NCBI RefSeq assembly: GCF_000695795.1
Contig: NZ_JNCA01000021.1
Span: 62,001 to 126,000, forward strand
Reading direction: 5' to 3'
DNA length: 64,000 nucleotides
DNA from: Flavobacterium seoulense
GTDB lineage: Bacteria; Bacteroidota; Bacteroidia; Flavobacteriales; Flavobacteriaceae
Shown: in pieces, positions 40,727 through 49,226 of the stretch
Layout: each line of letters begins with the position of its first letter
Numbering within the stretch: position 1 is the first letter of the stretch
The notes under the pieces: model-generated
Seen by the model: the letters and a program-made list of their open reading frames with translations, nothing else
Told to the model about the DNA's origin: nothing
Databases searched by the model: none
Position numbers and translations under genes: made by a program

Positions 40727-41407
40727 ATGGATTTAGCATCTCATTACAACCAATTATTCTCTGATTCGAAACAGGCTATTTCGACAAATAATTATGTTAT
40801 TGATTTTGAAATTGATAGTAAATCAGATCATCGTTTCGGAATTACGCTGCTCATTCGACCTTCCGAAGCTATAAAAAATAAGATGCAATCGTTTTTAAAT
40901 GAACTCAAAGAATTAGAGCCTTCGCAATATTATTATCCTAATTCAGATATTCATATTACCGTTTTATCAATTATTTCCTGTCATGATGGTTTTTCCTTAA
41001 ACCAAATCAATCCTGAACAATACATAGCTGTTATCAAGGAAAATATGGCCATTTTGAATAATTTAGAAATTGAGTTCAGCGGAATTACAGCTTCCAATTC
41101 GACAATTATGATTCAGGGATTTCCATCGAATGATAGTTTAAATACTTTTCGAAATTCACTTCGAGAAGCATTTAGAAAAACAAATCTGCAACAAAGTATC
41201 GATAATCGTTACACCTTATTTACGGCACATACCAGCGTTTGCCGATTTAGAAAACCTCTTGCTAATACCACAAAATTGATTTCAGTTTTAGAAAAATTCC
41301 GCAATCACGATTTTGGAAAATTTGAAGTTAACCAACTCGAATTAGTCTTCAATGACTGGTACCAAAGAAAAGAAAAAACGCAAATTTTACAGCAATTTAA
41401 AATCTAA
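40727..41407 (+). CDS. 2H phosphoesterase-like protein (2'-5' RNA ligase family)
   Basis: A 226-residue soluble protein carrying the two histidine motifs of the 2H phosphoesterase superfamily, HIT in SDIHITVLSI (near residue 75) and HTS in FTAHTSVCRF (near residue 167). In LigT-type enzymes these cleave or form 2'-5' phosphodiesters. Flavobacterial homologues are sometimes labelled mutarotase, which the motifs do not support. Length and spacing are plausible for a bilobal LigT fold. It is a single gene; no substrate can be inferred. Confidence 0.75.
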   Translation: MDLASHYNQLFSDSKQAISTNNYVIDFEIDSKSDHRFGITLLIRPSEAIKNKMQSFLNELKELEPSQYYYPNSDIHITVLSIISCHDGFSLNQINPEQYIAVIKENMAILNNLEIEFSGITASNSTIMIQGFPSNDSLNTFRNSLREAFRKTNLQQSIDNRYTLFTAHTSVCRFRKPLANTTKLISVLEKFRNHDFGKFEVNQLELVFNDWYQRKEKTQILQQFKI

Positions 41408-41557
41408 AAATGAAGTTATTTTTTAGATTCATTTTTTGCTTCTGAATATAATTTTATTAGCAGAAGCACTTATTAAGTCAACAAAAACAATACTTTACAA
41501 CTAAAAAAATCAAAAAACAGAATCATTTCGTTTTGTTAATATTACGTTAAATAAAAA

Positions 41558-41595
41558 TTAAACAGCTGTTTAAATTAAACACTTGTTTAATTTTG
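41558..41595 (+). promoter_or_regulatory. Tandem operators and -7 box of the TetR-efflux operon
   Basis: TTAAACAGCTGTTTAA (41558-41573) is a perfect 16-base palindrome, and TTAAACACTTGTTTAA (41575-41590) is a near-copy 17 bases later. The -7 element TAATTTTG (41588-41595) overlaps the second copy and the -33 region falls in the first. Repressor binding would therefore block the promoter of the regulator and its operon. Confidence 0.7.
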
Positions 41596-41619
41596 TACTG
41601 TAATTAAAAACAAATCCAA

Positions 41620-42246
41620 TTGAAAACTGATTTTAACGAAAAGCAAATTCAAATTCTCTTAATAGCCGAAACGCTATTTGCCGAGAATGGATTCGAGAGA
41701 ACTTCGATTAGAACAATTGCAAAAGCAGCCGAAATTAATGTGGCAATGGTTTCCTATTATTTTGGTTCGAAAGAAAAACTATTAGAAGCTCTAATTCTGT
41801 ATCGTACTTCTGACCTAAAAATTCAAATAGAAAATCTTTCGCATGAAGAATTAGATCCTATTGAAAAGATTGACAAACTAATCGAATTGTATATTAACCG
41901 TATTCGATGTAATAAAGGAATTTACAGAATTTTACATTTTGAATTTTCATCAGAAGAAGAGGAAGATAAATTAAAAATTTTGAATCAATTAAGAGATCGA
42001 AATTTAAAATCCTTAGAAACTATTATTCACGAAGGACAGCAAAAAGGAATTTTTAGAAAAGATATTATCATTCCGTTAATATCGCCTACTATTCTGGGGA
42101 CCTTTTTTCACTTTAGCATGAATAAGCCGTATTTCAAAAAGCTTTTGGCGCTGGAAACTGACGAAGCATTCGAAAATTATATTCAAACAAAACTTAAAAC
42201 TCACATTCAACAAACAATCAAAGCACTTCTCATTTATGAAAGCTAA
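41620..42246 (+). CDS. TetR/AcrR-family repressor of the efflux operon
   Basis: A 208-residue regulator with an N-terminal helix-turn-helix (AETLFAENGFERTSIRTIAK, then INVAMVSYYFGSKEKLLEAL) and a C-terminal ligand-binding domain of the TetR_C_24-like helical type. The only plausible start is TTG at 41620, since a stop lies just upstream in frame and the next ATG is inside the helix-turn-helix. Its stop overlaps the TolC gene by 11 bases. Together with the overlapping tandem operators, this indicates a drug-inducible autorepressed operon. Confidence 0.9.
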   Translation: MKTDFNEKQIQILLIAETLFAENGFERTSIRTIAKAAEINVAMVSYYFGSKEKLLEALILYRTSDLKIQIENLSHEELDPIEKIDKLIELYINRIRCNKGIYRILHFEFSSEEEEDKLKILNQLRDRNLKSLETIIHEGQQKGIFRKDIIIPLISPTILGTFFHFSMNKPYFKKLLALETDEAFENYIQTKLKTHIQQTIKALLIYES

Positions 42247-43573
42247 TTATTTAATCCTCTTTGGGGTATTATTTCTAGGAATAACATCCGTTGAAGCACA
42301 GGAAAAAAGGAGTCTGACTCTTGACGAAGCCATTCATCTGGCTTGGGAAAAGAGCAACGAAGTGAATTTGGCAAATGCCAAAGTAACTACTAAAAAATAC
42401 GAACTACAATCGGTCAAAAATAACCGTTATCCTGATTTGAAAGCCTCGGCGCAATACCAACGATTGACAAATGCTAATGTTGATATGAAAATCAATAACA
42501 GTAGTGAAAACAATGAATCAGAGTCAAAAACACCCAAGGTAAATCAATTAGTATTGGGACAAATTAATGCTACTCTGCCTATTTTCTCAGGTTTTAAACT
42601 AAAAAATAGTATTAAAGTTTCAGACAATTTGTATCAGGCAGAAACAGCTAATGCTTTGCAAACGAAAGAAGAAACAGCGATGAAAGTAATCAATTATTAT
42701 GTCGCTTTATACAAAGCTCAAAAAACGGTTGATTTACTGAACGAAAATTACAAAAGCGCTGAACAACGTGTAAAAGATTTTACGGAATTAGAAAAAAACG
42801 AAATTGTTCCTAAAAATGATTTACTAAAAACACAATTACAATTATCTAAAGTACAATTGTCTTTAGATCAGGCAAAGAGTGATTTGAATGTTATCAACTA
42901 TGAATTGAATAATTTGCTAAAGCTAAATCCTGACACAAAAATAGCAGTTTCGGAAAGTGATTTTTACAATTTTGAACCCAATAACATTCCTGTTGATGAA
43001 AATCCGGCATTAGAAAACCGTAAAGATTTAGAAGCACTTCGTTTTCAGGAAAAAGCAAGTCTGGCTAACATTAAAGTAGCTAGAAGCGGTTATTATCCTT
43101 CGTTATCACTTATTGGAGGTTATACTACTTTAGATTTAAAAAATGTGGTCACGGTACAAAACGCAATGAATTTTGGGGTGGGAATCTCTTATAATCTAAG
43201 CGGAATTTTAAAAAACGGAACCGAAGTAAAAGTAGCCAAAAGTCATGCTGAAGAAGTACAAACTTCACAAATGATGCTTACTGATCATATTAAAGTTCAG
43301 GTGCAAAAAGCCATCGAAGATTATGATTTAGCAGTAAAACAAAAAGTAGTTTACAATGAAGCTGTTGTTCAAGCTACTGAAAATTACCGAATCTTAAAAG
43401 ACAAATACGACAATGGTCTTGCTGATACAAATGACTTGTTAGAAGCCGATGTCGAACAATTAAGTTCAAAAATTAATGATGCCGTGGCTAAAGCCAATGT
43501 TACTCAAAAATATTACAGTTTACTTTCAGTAACCGGACAATTAAACCAAACTTTCAACCTTACTAAAATATAA
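42236..43573 (+). CDS. TolC-family outer-membrane efflux protein
   Basis: A 445-residue exported protein with a signal peptide (to about residue 19, ending SVEAQ) and two OEP repeats forming the alpha-barrel/beta-barrel channel. Family segments are SLTLDEAIHLAWEKSNEVNL (residues about 27-46), IVPKNDLLKTQLQLSKVQLS and DNGLADTNDLLEADVEQLS. It forms the outer-membrane duct of the tripartite pump made with the adaptor and the DHA2 transporter encoded next. It overlaps the regulator gene and is followed after 12 bases by the adaptor gene. Confidence 0.92.
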   Translation: MKANYLILFGVLFLGITSVEAQEKRSLTLDEAIHLAWEKSNEVNLANAKVTTKKYELQSVKNNRYPDLKASAQYQRLTNANVDMKINNSSENNESESKTPKVNQLVLGQINATLPIFSGFKLKNSIKVSDNLYQAETANALQTKEETAMKVINYYVALYKAQKTVDLLNENYKSAEQRVKDFTELEKNEIVPKNDLLKTQLQLSKVQLSLDQAKSDLNVINYELNNLLKLNPDTKIAVSESDFYNFEPNNIPVDENPALENRKDLEALRFQEKASLANIKVARSGYYPSLSLIGGYTTLDLKNVVTVQNAMNFGVGISYNLSGILKNGTEVKVAKSHAEEVQTSQMMLTDHIKVQVQKAIEDYDLAVKQKVVYNEAVVQATENYRILKDKYDNGLADTNDLLEADVEQLSSKINDAVAKANVTQKYYSLLSVTGQLNQTFNLTKI

Positions 43574-43585
43574 TAGTTACCTAAA

Positions 43586-44665
43586 ATGGAAAAGAAAAAA
43601 ACAAATAAAAAATTTATCGTTATAATAGGTTCATTAATCCTATTAGGCGTTGTGTATGGTTCTTACAAATACATTCATTCATTATCTCACGAAGGTACTG
43701 ATGATGCACAAGTGGAGAAATACATGAATCCAATTATTCCAAGAGTTTCGGGATATGTGAGCAAAGTGTATATTAAAGACAATGATTATGTAAAAAAAGG
43801 AGATACTTTGTTTACCATTGATCAAAAAGATTATCAGTTAAAAATTGACGAAGCTACAGCAGCATTGGCGGCAGCCGAAGGAAATTTTGAAGTATCAAAA
43901 GCAGATATTGGAAGTATTCTGGCTAATATTTCAGTATCGGAAGCTAATGTACAATCGGCAGGTGGAAATATTCAAAATGCTAAAATCAAATTAGGTTTGG
44001 CAACGAATGATTTCAACCGTTACAGTAATTTATATGCTAATCATACAATTACAAAACAACAATACGAGCAAGCTTTAGCAGCAAAACAAGAAGCTGAAAA
44101 TCAGGTACGTATTTTACAACAACAAGAAAAAGCAAGTGCTTTTCAAAAATCGGTAGTTCAGGCAAAATCAGTTGTTTCAAATAAAGAAACTGATGTGGCT
44201 GCAGCCAATATTAAAAGAGCTCAGGCTTTATTAGAATCGGCTAAACTGAACTTAAGTTACACCGTAATTACAGCAGCGATTGATGGTCAGGTTTCTAAAA
44301 TTGATATTCAGCCAGGACAATTAGTACAGCCGGGACAATCTTTGTTTTACATTATCAACAACAACGAAGCCTGGGTAATTGCGAACTTTAAAGAAACGCA
44401 ATTGAACAAAATGGTTGCTGGCCAAAAAGTAGCTTTGAAAGTAGATGCTTATCCTGATTATGAATTTTCAGGAACGGTAACTTCATTTTCTCCTGCTACA
44501 GGATCTCGTTTTTCGATTTTGCCTCCTGATAATGCAACTGGAAACTTTGTGAAAACAATTCAACGTTTGCCTGTAAAAATCAGTATCGATACGACTAATG
44601 ATATTGAAAAAGTAAAATTATTACGTCCGGGAATGAATGTAGACGTAGATGTACATATAAAATAA
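43586..44665 (+). CDS. HlyD/EmrA-family periplasmic adaptor
   Basis: A 359-residue membrane-fusion protein. One N-terminal membrane anchor (residues 8-27, FIVIIGSLILLGVVYGSYKY) is followed by a lipoyl half-motif (MNPIIPRVSGYVSKVYIKDN), a long coiled-coil hairpin (residues about 85-205) and the second lipoyl half (ITAAIDGQVSKIDIQPGQLV), then a beta barrel. This is the EmrA layout. It links the DHA2 transporter to the TolC protein. It lies between these two genes with one base separating it from the transporter gene. Confidence 0.92.
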   Translation: MEKKKTNKKFIVIIGSLILLGVVYGSYKYIHSLSHEGTDDAQVEKYMNPIIPRVSGYVSKVYIKDNDYVKKGDTLFTIDQKDYQLKIDEATAALAAAEGNFEVSKADIGSILANISVSEANVQSAGGNIQNAKIKLGLATNDFNRYSNLYANHTITKQQYEQALAAKQEAENQVRILQQQEKASAFQKSVVQAKSVVSNKETDVAAANIKRAQALLESAKLNLSYTVITAAIDGQVSKIDIQPGQLVQPGQSLFYIINNNEAWVIANFKETQLNKMVAGQKVALKVDAYPDYEFSGTVTSFSPATGSRFSILPPDNATGNFVKTIQRLPVKISIDTTNDIEKVKLLRPGMNVDVDVHIK

Positions 44666-44666
44666 A

Positions 44667-46247
44667 ATGGTAATAGCTGACGACGATTTAGTAGAATATG
44701 GCTTTAGAAGAGTTATCATAACAATAACGGCAGTACTTTGTGCACTGCTCGAAATTGTAGATACCACTATTGTCAATGTGGCTTTGACCAATATGCGAGG
44801 AAGCCTTGGAGCTACACTAACGGATGTTGCCTGGGTAATTACTGCCTATGCTATTGCAAACGTTATTGTAATCCCTATGACGAGTTGGCTTTCGCAACAA
44901 TTTGGAAGACGTAATTATTTTGCTGTTTCGATTGTAATATTTACAGTAGCTTCTTTTTTGTGTGGAAATGCAACGAATATATGGGAACTGGTAGCCTTTC
45001 GATTTGTTCAGGGTCTTGGAGGTGGCGCTTTGCTGGTAACAGCACAAACCATCATTACCGAAAGTTACCCTATTGCAAAACGAGGAATGGCGCAGGCTAT
45101 TTACGGAATGGGTGTAATTGTAGGTCCTACTCTTGGTCCTCCTTTAGGAGGTTATTTAGTAGATAATTTTTCATGGCCTTATATTTTTTATATCAATATT
45201 CCACTGGGAATTATTGCTACACTTTTAACACTTACGTTTGTTAGAAGTCCGAAATATGGTGAAAAATTAAAATCGAATCAGGTGGATTGGTACGGAATTA
45301 TCCTCTTAGCCACTTTCATTGGTTCCTTACAATTTGTTTTAGAACACGGACAACAGGACGATTGGTTTAATGATCATCTAATTGTAACACTAAGTATTGT
45401 TTCATTATTTGGATTAATACTCTTTATCTGGAGACAATTAGTGTACAAATACCCGATTGTGAATTTAAGTGTACTAAAAGACGGGAATTTAAGAATTGGA
45501 ACCGTAATGAGTTTTATCATGGGATTCGGATTGTACGGTTCAACCTTAATCATTCCTATCTATACCCAATCCATTTTGGGCTGGACTGCCACCGATGCTG
45601 GTTTACTGTTAATTCCGGGGTCGATCACAACGGCTATTATGATGCCATTTGTGGGCAAAATGATTCAAAAAGGAGTTCCGCAAGGCTATATGGTAGCTGT
45701 AGGTTTCTTTGTGTTCTTTATTTTTACTTTACTGATGTATTTTAATATGACACCCGATACTGGTGTCGAACATATGTACTGGCCTTTAATTTTGAGAGGA
45801 ATTGGATTAGGACTTTTATTTGTACCTATTACGACTTTGTCACTTTCTACATTAAAAGGAAAAAATATTGGCGAAGGTGCAGCCTTTACCGGAATGATGC
45901 GACAATTAGGAGGTTCTTTTGGTATTGCCATTATAACCACATTTATTACCCGATTAACGCAAACACATCGTGTGAATCTAGTAGCTAATTTAGATGGCAG
46001 TAAATTAGAAGTACAACAACGTCTTCAGCAGTTACAGCAAGGTTTTATGGCTAAAGGTTATTCGATTAACGAATCTTTGAAAAAAGCTTATGAAGTGCTT
46101 GATTTTTCAGTAATGAAACAAAGTACGGTATTAGCTTATATGGATATTTTCCTGTATTTGGGATTATTATTTTTATGCTGTATTCCTTTTATTTTATTAA
46201 TTAAAAAAGGAAACAATAAAATCAATCCTGCCGATGCAATGCATTAA
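44667..46247 (+). CDS. DHA2-family (EmrB-like) multidrug MFS transporter
   Basis: A 526-residue inner-membrane transporter with 14 helices, the DHA2 layout. Characteristic segments are LEIVDTTIVNVALTNMRGSL in helix 1, WVITAYAIANVIVIPMTSWL in helix 2, LSQQFGRRNYFAVSI in the 2-3 loop, and GPTLGPPLGGYLVDNFSWPY, the motif C antiporter signature. It expels hydrophobic drugs or dyes with proton exchange through the adaptor and TolC partner. It is the last gene of the operon, followed by a hairpin terminator at 46290-46330. Confidence 0.93.
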   Translation: MVIADDDLVEYGFRRVIITITAVLCALLEIVDTTIVNVALTNMRGSLGATLTDVAWVITAYAIANVIVIPMTSWLSQQFGRRNYFAVSIVIFTVASFLCGNATNIWELVAFRFVQGLGGGALLVTAQTIITESYPIAKRGMAQAIYGMGVIVGPTLGPPLGGYLVDNFSWPYIFYINIPLGIIATLLTLTFVRSPKYGEKLKSNQVDWYGIILLATFIGSLQFVLEHGQQDDWFNDHLIVTLSIVSLFGLILFIWRQLVYKYPIVNLSVLKDGNLRIGTVMSFIMGFGLYGSTLIIPIYTQSILGWTATDAGLLLIPGSITTAIMMPFVGKMIQKGVPQGYMVAVGFFVFFIFTLLMYFNMTPDTGVEHMYWPLILRGIGLGLLFVPITTLSLSTLKGKNIGEGAAFTGMMRQLGGSFGIAIITTFITRLTQTHRVNLVANLDGSKLEVQQRLQQLQQGFMAKGYSINESLKKAYEVLDFSVMKQSTVLAYMDIFLYLGLLFLCCIPFILLIKKGNNKINPADAMH

Positions 46248-46289
46248 AATTTTAGATTTCAGAATTTAGAATACAGATTTCAGATTACT

Positions 46290-46330
46290 AAAAATGCCCT
46301 TTCGTTTTTCAGAACGAGAGGGCATTTTTT
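46290..46330 (+). terminator. Terminator of the efflux operon
   Basis: AAAAATGCCCT (46290-46300) and AGGGCATTTTT (46319-46329) pair, extended inward by TCGTT/AACGA. A weak TTTCAGAATTTAGAATACAG repeat word precedes it (46256-46280). Confidence 0.9.
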
Positions 46331-46381
46331 CTTATATGATCTTTTCTATTTCCTTATCTGTCCAGCCAAAATTTAAAAAAA

Positions 46382-47140
46382 TTACCTCGTAAAAACCAAA
46401 TGATTTCCTTTGGATAAATTAGCATCAAACTGATAACCTTCATAATTAAATCCTTTTAAATCATCAATGGTTTCGGCATTAGTATCAATAATATAACGAA
46501 CCATCATTCCGCGGGCTTTTTTAGCAAAAAAACTAATCATTTTTAGTTTCCCATCTTTATAATCCTTGAAATCCGGAGTGATTACAGGAACTTTTAAAGC
46601 TTTAGCATCAATTGCCGAGAAATATTCGTTACTTGCTAAATTGATAAACAATTCCTCTTTTTTTAATTCTTTATTCAATGCATTCGTTAAAGTTGTTTTC
46701 CAAAAATCATATAGATTTTTTTTGTCATCAATAGGCAATTTTGTTCCCATTTCCAGTCGGTAAGCCTGCATTAAATCTAATGGATGGAGAATTCCGTACA
46801 AACCAGATAAAATTCTTAATTTATCCTGAAGCACATCTAATTTTTCAACCGGAATTGTGTAAGCATCTAAACCAGTATAAACATCACCGTCAAAAGTATA
46901 AACCGCAGGACGGGCATTTTCGGGCGTAAAAGGCGTTTTCCATTCTTTATTACGCTGCCAGTTTAAATCGGCTAACTTATCTGAAATATGCATTAATTCA
47001 GCTAAATCTTTAGGCGATTGTTGCTTGAGTACTTTATGAACTTGTCTGGATTCTTTTAAAAATTTAGGCTGAGTAAATTGCGTCGTAGGCAATTCTTTCT
47101 CATAATTCAGTGATTTGGCAGGAGATATTACTATTTTCAT
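46382..47140 (-). CDS. yaaA: Peroxide stress protein YaaA (DUF328/UPF0246)
   Basis: A 252-residue cytoplasmic protein of the YaaA family, with the family start MKIVISPAKSLNYEKELPTT and the segments FDGDVYTGLDAYTI, LRILSGLYGILHPLDLMQAY and RLEMGTKLPI, ending with FAKKARGMMVRYIIDTNAET. In E. coli YaaA limits free iron and DNA damage during hydrogen peroxide stress and binds DNA. Length is normal. It is a single gene. A reverse-strand -7 element TATTTTTG lies at 47171-47178. Confidence 0.93.
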   Translation of the reverse strand: MKIVISPAKSLNYEKELPTTQFTQPKFLKESRQVHKVLKQQSPKDLAELMHISDKLADLNWQRNKEWKTPFTPENARPAVYTFDGDVYTGLDAYTIPVEKLDVLQDKLRILSGLYGILHPLDLMQAYRLEMGTKLPIDDKKNLYDFWKTTLTNALNKELKKEELFINLASNEYFSAIDAKALKVPVITPDFKDYKDGKLKMISFFAKKARGMMVRYIIDTNAETIDDLKGFNYEGYQFDANLSKGNHLVFTR

Positions 47141-47170
47141 AAAGTACTTTTGGCATTTTTTTTTTCAATT

Positions 47171-47178
47171 CAAAAATA
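47171..47178 (-). promoter_or_regulatory. -7 element of yaaA
   Basis: CAAAAATA on the plus strand is TATTTTTG on the reverse strand, 30 bases upstream of the yaaA ATG. No -33 TTG was found at the usual spacing. Confidence 0.4.
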
Positions 47179-47251
47179 CTAATTGAAAACAGAATAAAAC
47201 TTAAACCATTGAATAAATCACCAAAAAAATTATGGTATTTTTTTATTTCGC

Positions 47252-47259
47252 TATTTTTG
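47252..47259 (+). promoter_or_regulatory. -7 element of nhaA
   Basis: TATTTTTG matches TAnnTTTG 53 bases upstream of the nhaA ATG. A second forward match, TACTTTTG, occurs at 47145-47152, but it is farther away. Confidence 0.4.
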
Positions 47260-47312
47260 TATTTAACTGCTTCATTTTAATTTCAAAAAGCCAGTCTAAA
47301 TTATTCCCATAA

Positions 47313-48482
47313 ATGAAAAATACTATTCAGCGCCTTTACAAATCAGATTTATTCAAAGATTTTTTCGAAAATGAAAAATCCAGCGGATTGGTTTTAATTG
47401 CTTGTACAATCATCTCTTTGTTTCTTGCTAACTCGTTTTTTTCCGAGCAATATCTTCATATTTGGCATATCAAAATAGCTAACGAAAGTTTTGAATATTG
47501 GATTAATGATGGTTTAATGACTATTTTCTTTTTACTTATTGGGCTGGAATTAGAGAGAGAAATCTACCTTGGGGAATTATCAAATATAAAAGAAGCGCTT
47601 TTGCCTATTTTTGGCGCATTAGGCGGAATGTTTGTTCCCGCAGGGCTTTATCTACTGTTCAATTATGGAACAATAACACATTCTGGTGCCGGAATTCCTA
47701 TGGCGACTGATATCGCTTTTGCCTTAGGTGTTTTATCTTTATTAGGAAACAGAGTACCATTATCTTTAAAAATTTTCTTAACTGCACTAGCTGTCATTGA
47801 TGACTTAGGAGCTATTTTAGTAATTGCTATTTTTTACACTAATACTATTTTTTGGGGAAATCTTGCAATAGCTCTTGGAATCTTATTATTTCTATTTGTT
47901 TTAAACCGAATGAAAGTGCATAAGTTTACTCCATATATTATTGGCGGTATAATCATGTGGTATTTTATGCTAAACTCAGGAATTCATGCAACGATCACAG
48001 GTGTTTTATTGGCTTTTGTAATCCCTTTTGGCGACGGAAGTAAAAAAACAATTTCGTACAAACTACAACATTATCTGCACAAACCCGTAGCCTTTATTAT
48101 ACTTCCTGTTTTTGCTTTGGCTAATACTGCCATTGTTTTAGGTTCAGATATTATTGATTCCTTAAGTTTGAATTATAGTATAGGAATTATGCTGGGGCTG
48201 ATTATTGGAAAGCCTTTAGGTATAGCACTATTTAGTTTTATAGCCGTCTCAATTGGTTTATGTAAACTTCCCAATGACTTAAATTGGAAAACTATAATAA
48301 GCGTTGGTTTTCTGGGAGGAATTGGTTTCACGATGTCTATATTTGTAACCTTACTCGCTTTTGATGACCACCATATTATAAACAATGCTAAATTTATTAT
48401 TTTAATATCTTCATTAGTTGCTGGCTGTACAGGCTTTTTATTTTTAAAACAAAATTTAAAACCTAACGATGGATCTATTTAG
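47313..48482 (+). CDS. nhaA: Na+/H+ antiporter NhaA
   Basis: A 389-residue inner-membrane antiporter with twelve helices and the NhaA fold. The ion-binding aspartate pair lies in AVIDDLGAILVIAIFY (about residues 157-172). GIPMATDIAFALGVLSLLG contains the MATDIAF assembly segment, and LIGLELEREIYLGEL is the early signature. It expels sodium in exchange for protons, helping pH and salt balance and complementing the sodium-driven SSS and BASS transporters nearby. Its end overlaps alkB by 14 bases, so the two are probably translated from one mRNA. Confidence 0.95.
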   Translation: MKNTIQRLYKSDLFKDFFENEKSSGLVLIACTIISLFLANSFFSEQYLHIWHIKIANESFEYWINDGLMTIFFLLIGLELEREIYLGELSNIKEALLPIFGALGGMFVPAGLYLLFNYGTITHSGAGIPMATDIAFALGVLSLLGNRVPLSLKIFLTALAVIDDLGAILVIAIFYTNTIFWGNLAIALGILLFLFVLNRMKVHKFTPYIIGGIIMWYFMLNSGIHATITGVLLAFVIPFGDGSKKTISYKLQHYLHKPVAFIILPVFALANTAIVLGSDIIDSLSLNYSIGIMLGLIIGKPLGIALFSFIAVSIGLCKLPNDLNWKTIISVGFLGGIGFTMSIFVTLLAFDDHHIINNAKFIILISSLVAGCTGFLFLKQNLKPNDGSI

Positions 48483-49077
48483 TACAACTTCTGACGAAAA
48501 TACCAATCTTTTACCAAAAGACGGGACAGTATTGTACTATGGAAAAATCATGGATAATTCTCAGGCACAGCACTTTTATAATCGCTTGTTAGAAAGTATA
48601 GAATGGAAAAATGATGAGGCCATAATCTTTGGGCAACTTATTACTACTAAACGAAAAGTAGCCTGGTACGGCGAAACTAATTTTAAATACAGTTATTCGA
48701 AAATTACTAAAGAAGCACTGTTGTGGACTCTGGAATTACAGCAATTAAAAGCATTAGTAGAAGAAAAAACAGGCGAAACTTACAATTCCTGCCTACTCAA
48801 TTTATATCATGATGGCAACGAAGGAATGGCCTGGCACAGCGATGCCGAAAAAGATTTGAAAAAAAACGGAGCAATTGCTTCACTCAGCTTTGGTGCCGAA
48901 AGAAAATTTGCTTTCAAACATAAAACGACCAAAGAAACCGTTTCTTTAATCCTTGAAAACGGAAGCCTTTTAGTGATGAAAGACGAAACACAAACAAATT
49001 GGCTACACCGCCTTCCTCCTACTAAAAAAATATTCAAACCCAGAATTAACCTTACTTTTAGAACTATTGTTAAATAG
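48469..49077 (+). CDS. alkB: AlkB-type alpha-ketoglutarate-dependent dioxygenase
   Basis: A 202-residue Fe(II)/2-oxoglutarate oxygenase that repairs alkylated DNA bases. Iron ligands are His123 and Asp125 in AWHSDAEKD and His180 in NWLHRLPPT; the 2-oxoglutarate-binding arginines lie in KPRINLTFR. NSCLLNLYHDGNEGMAWHSD is typical of the AlkB/ALKBH3-like branch. Substrates (1-methyladenine, 3-methylcytosine) are inferred from the family. Being coupled to nhaA is odd functionally, with no Ada-type regulator nearby. Confidence 0.92.
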   Translation: MDLFSTTSDENTNLLPKDGTVLYYGKIMDNSQAQHFYNRLLESIEWKNDEAIIFGQLITTKRKVAWYGETNFKYSYSKITKEALLWTLELQQLKALVEEKTGETYNSCLLNLYHDGNEGMAWHSDAEKDLKKNGAIASLSFGAERKFAFKHKTTKETVSLILENGSLLVMKDETQTNWLHRLPPTKKIFKPRINLTFRTIVK

Positions 49078-49149
49078 TTTTTTTGCTTTCTACATTTTTA
49101 AAAACGGTAATCGTTTTTCCTTTAAAAACTAATAAATAAAGGAATTATT

Positions 49150-49179
49150 TTGATTTTCAACAGACCTTTAGTATCTTTC
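49150..49179 (+). promoter_or_regulatory. Promoter of the DUF349 gene
   Basis: TTG (49150-49152), a 19-base spacer and TATCTTTC (49172-49179) match the flavobacterial -33/-7 pattern with one deviation at the last base. The ATG is 48 bases further on. Confidence 0.6.
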
Positions 49180-49226
49180 CCAAATCGATTTAACCAATTT
49201 AACAGAACCCTTAAACATTTAAAAAA

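Noticed and set aside
40727..41407. Mutarotase as the name of the 2H protein.
   Set aside because: The HxT/HxS motif pair points to the 2H phosphoesterase superfamily and no epimerase motif was seen.
47145..47165. A TTGGCA after TACTTTTG near yaaA as a third sigma-54 site.
   Set aside because: There is only a T-run and no TTGC at the -12 position, so spacing and sequence fail.
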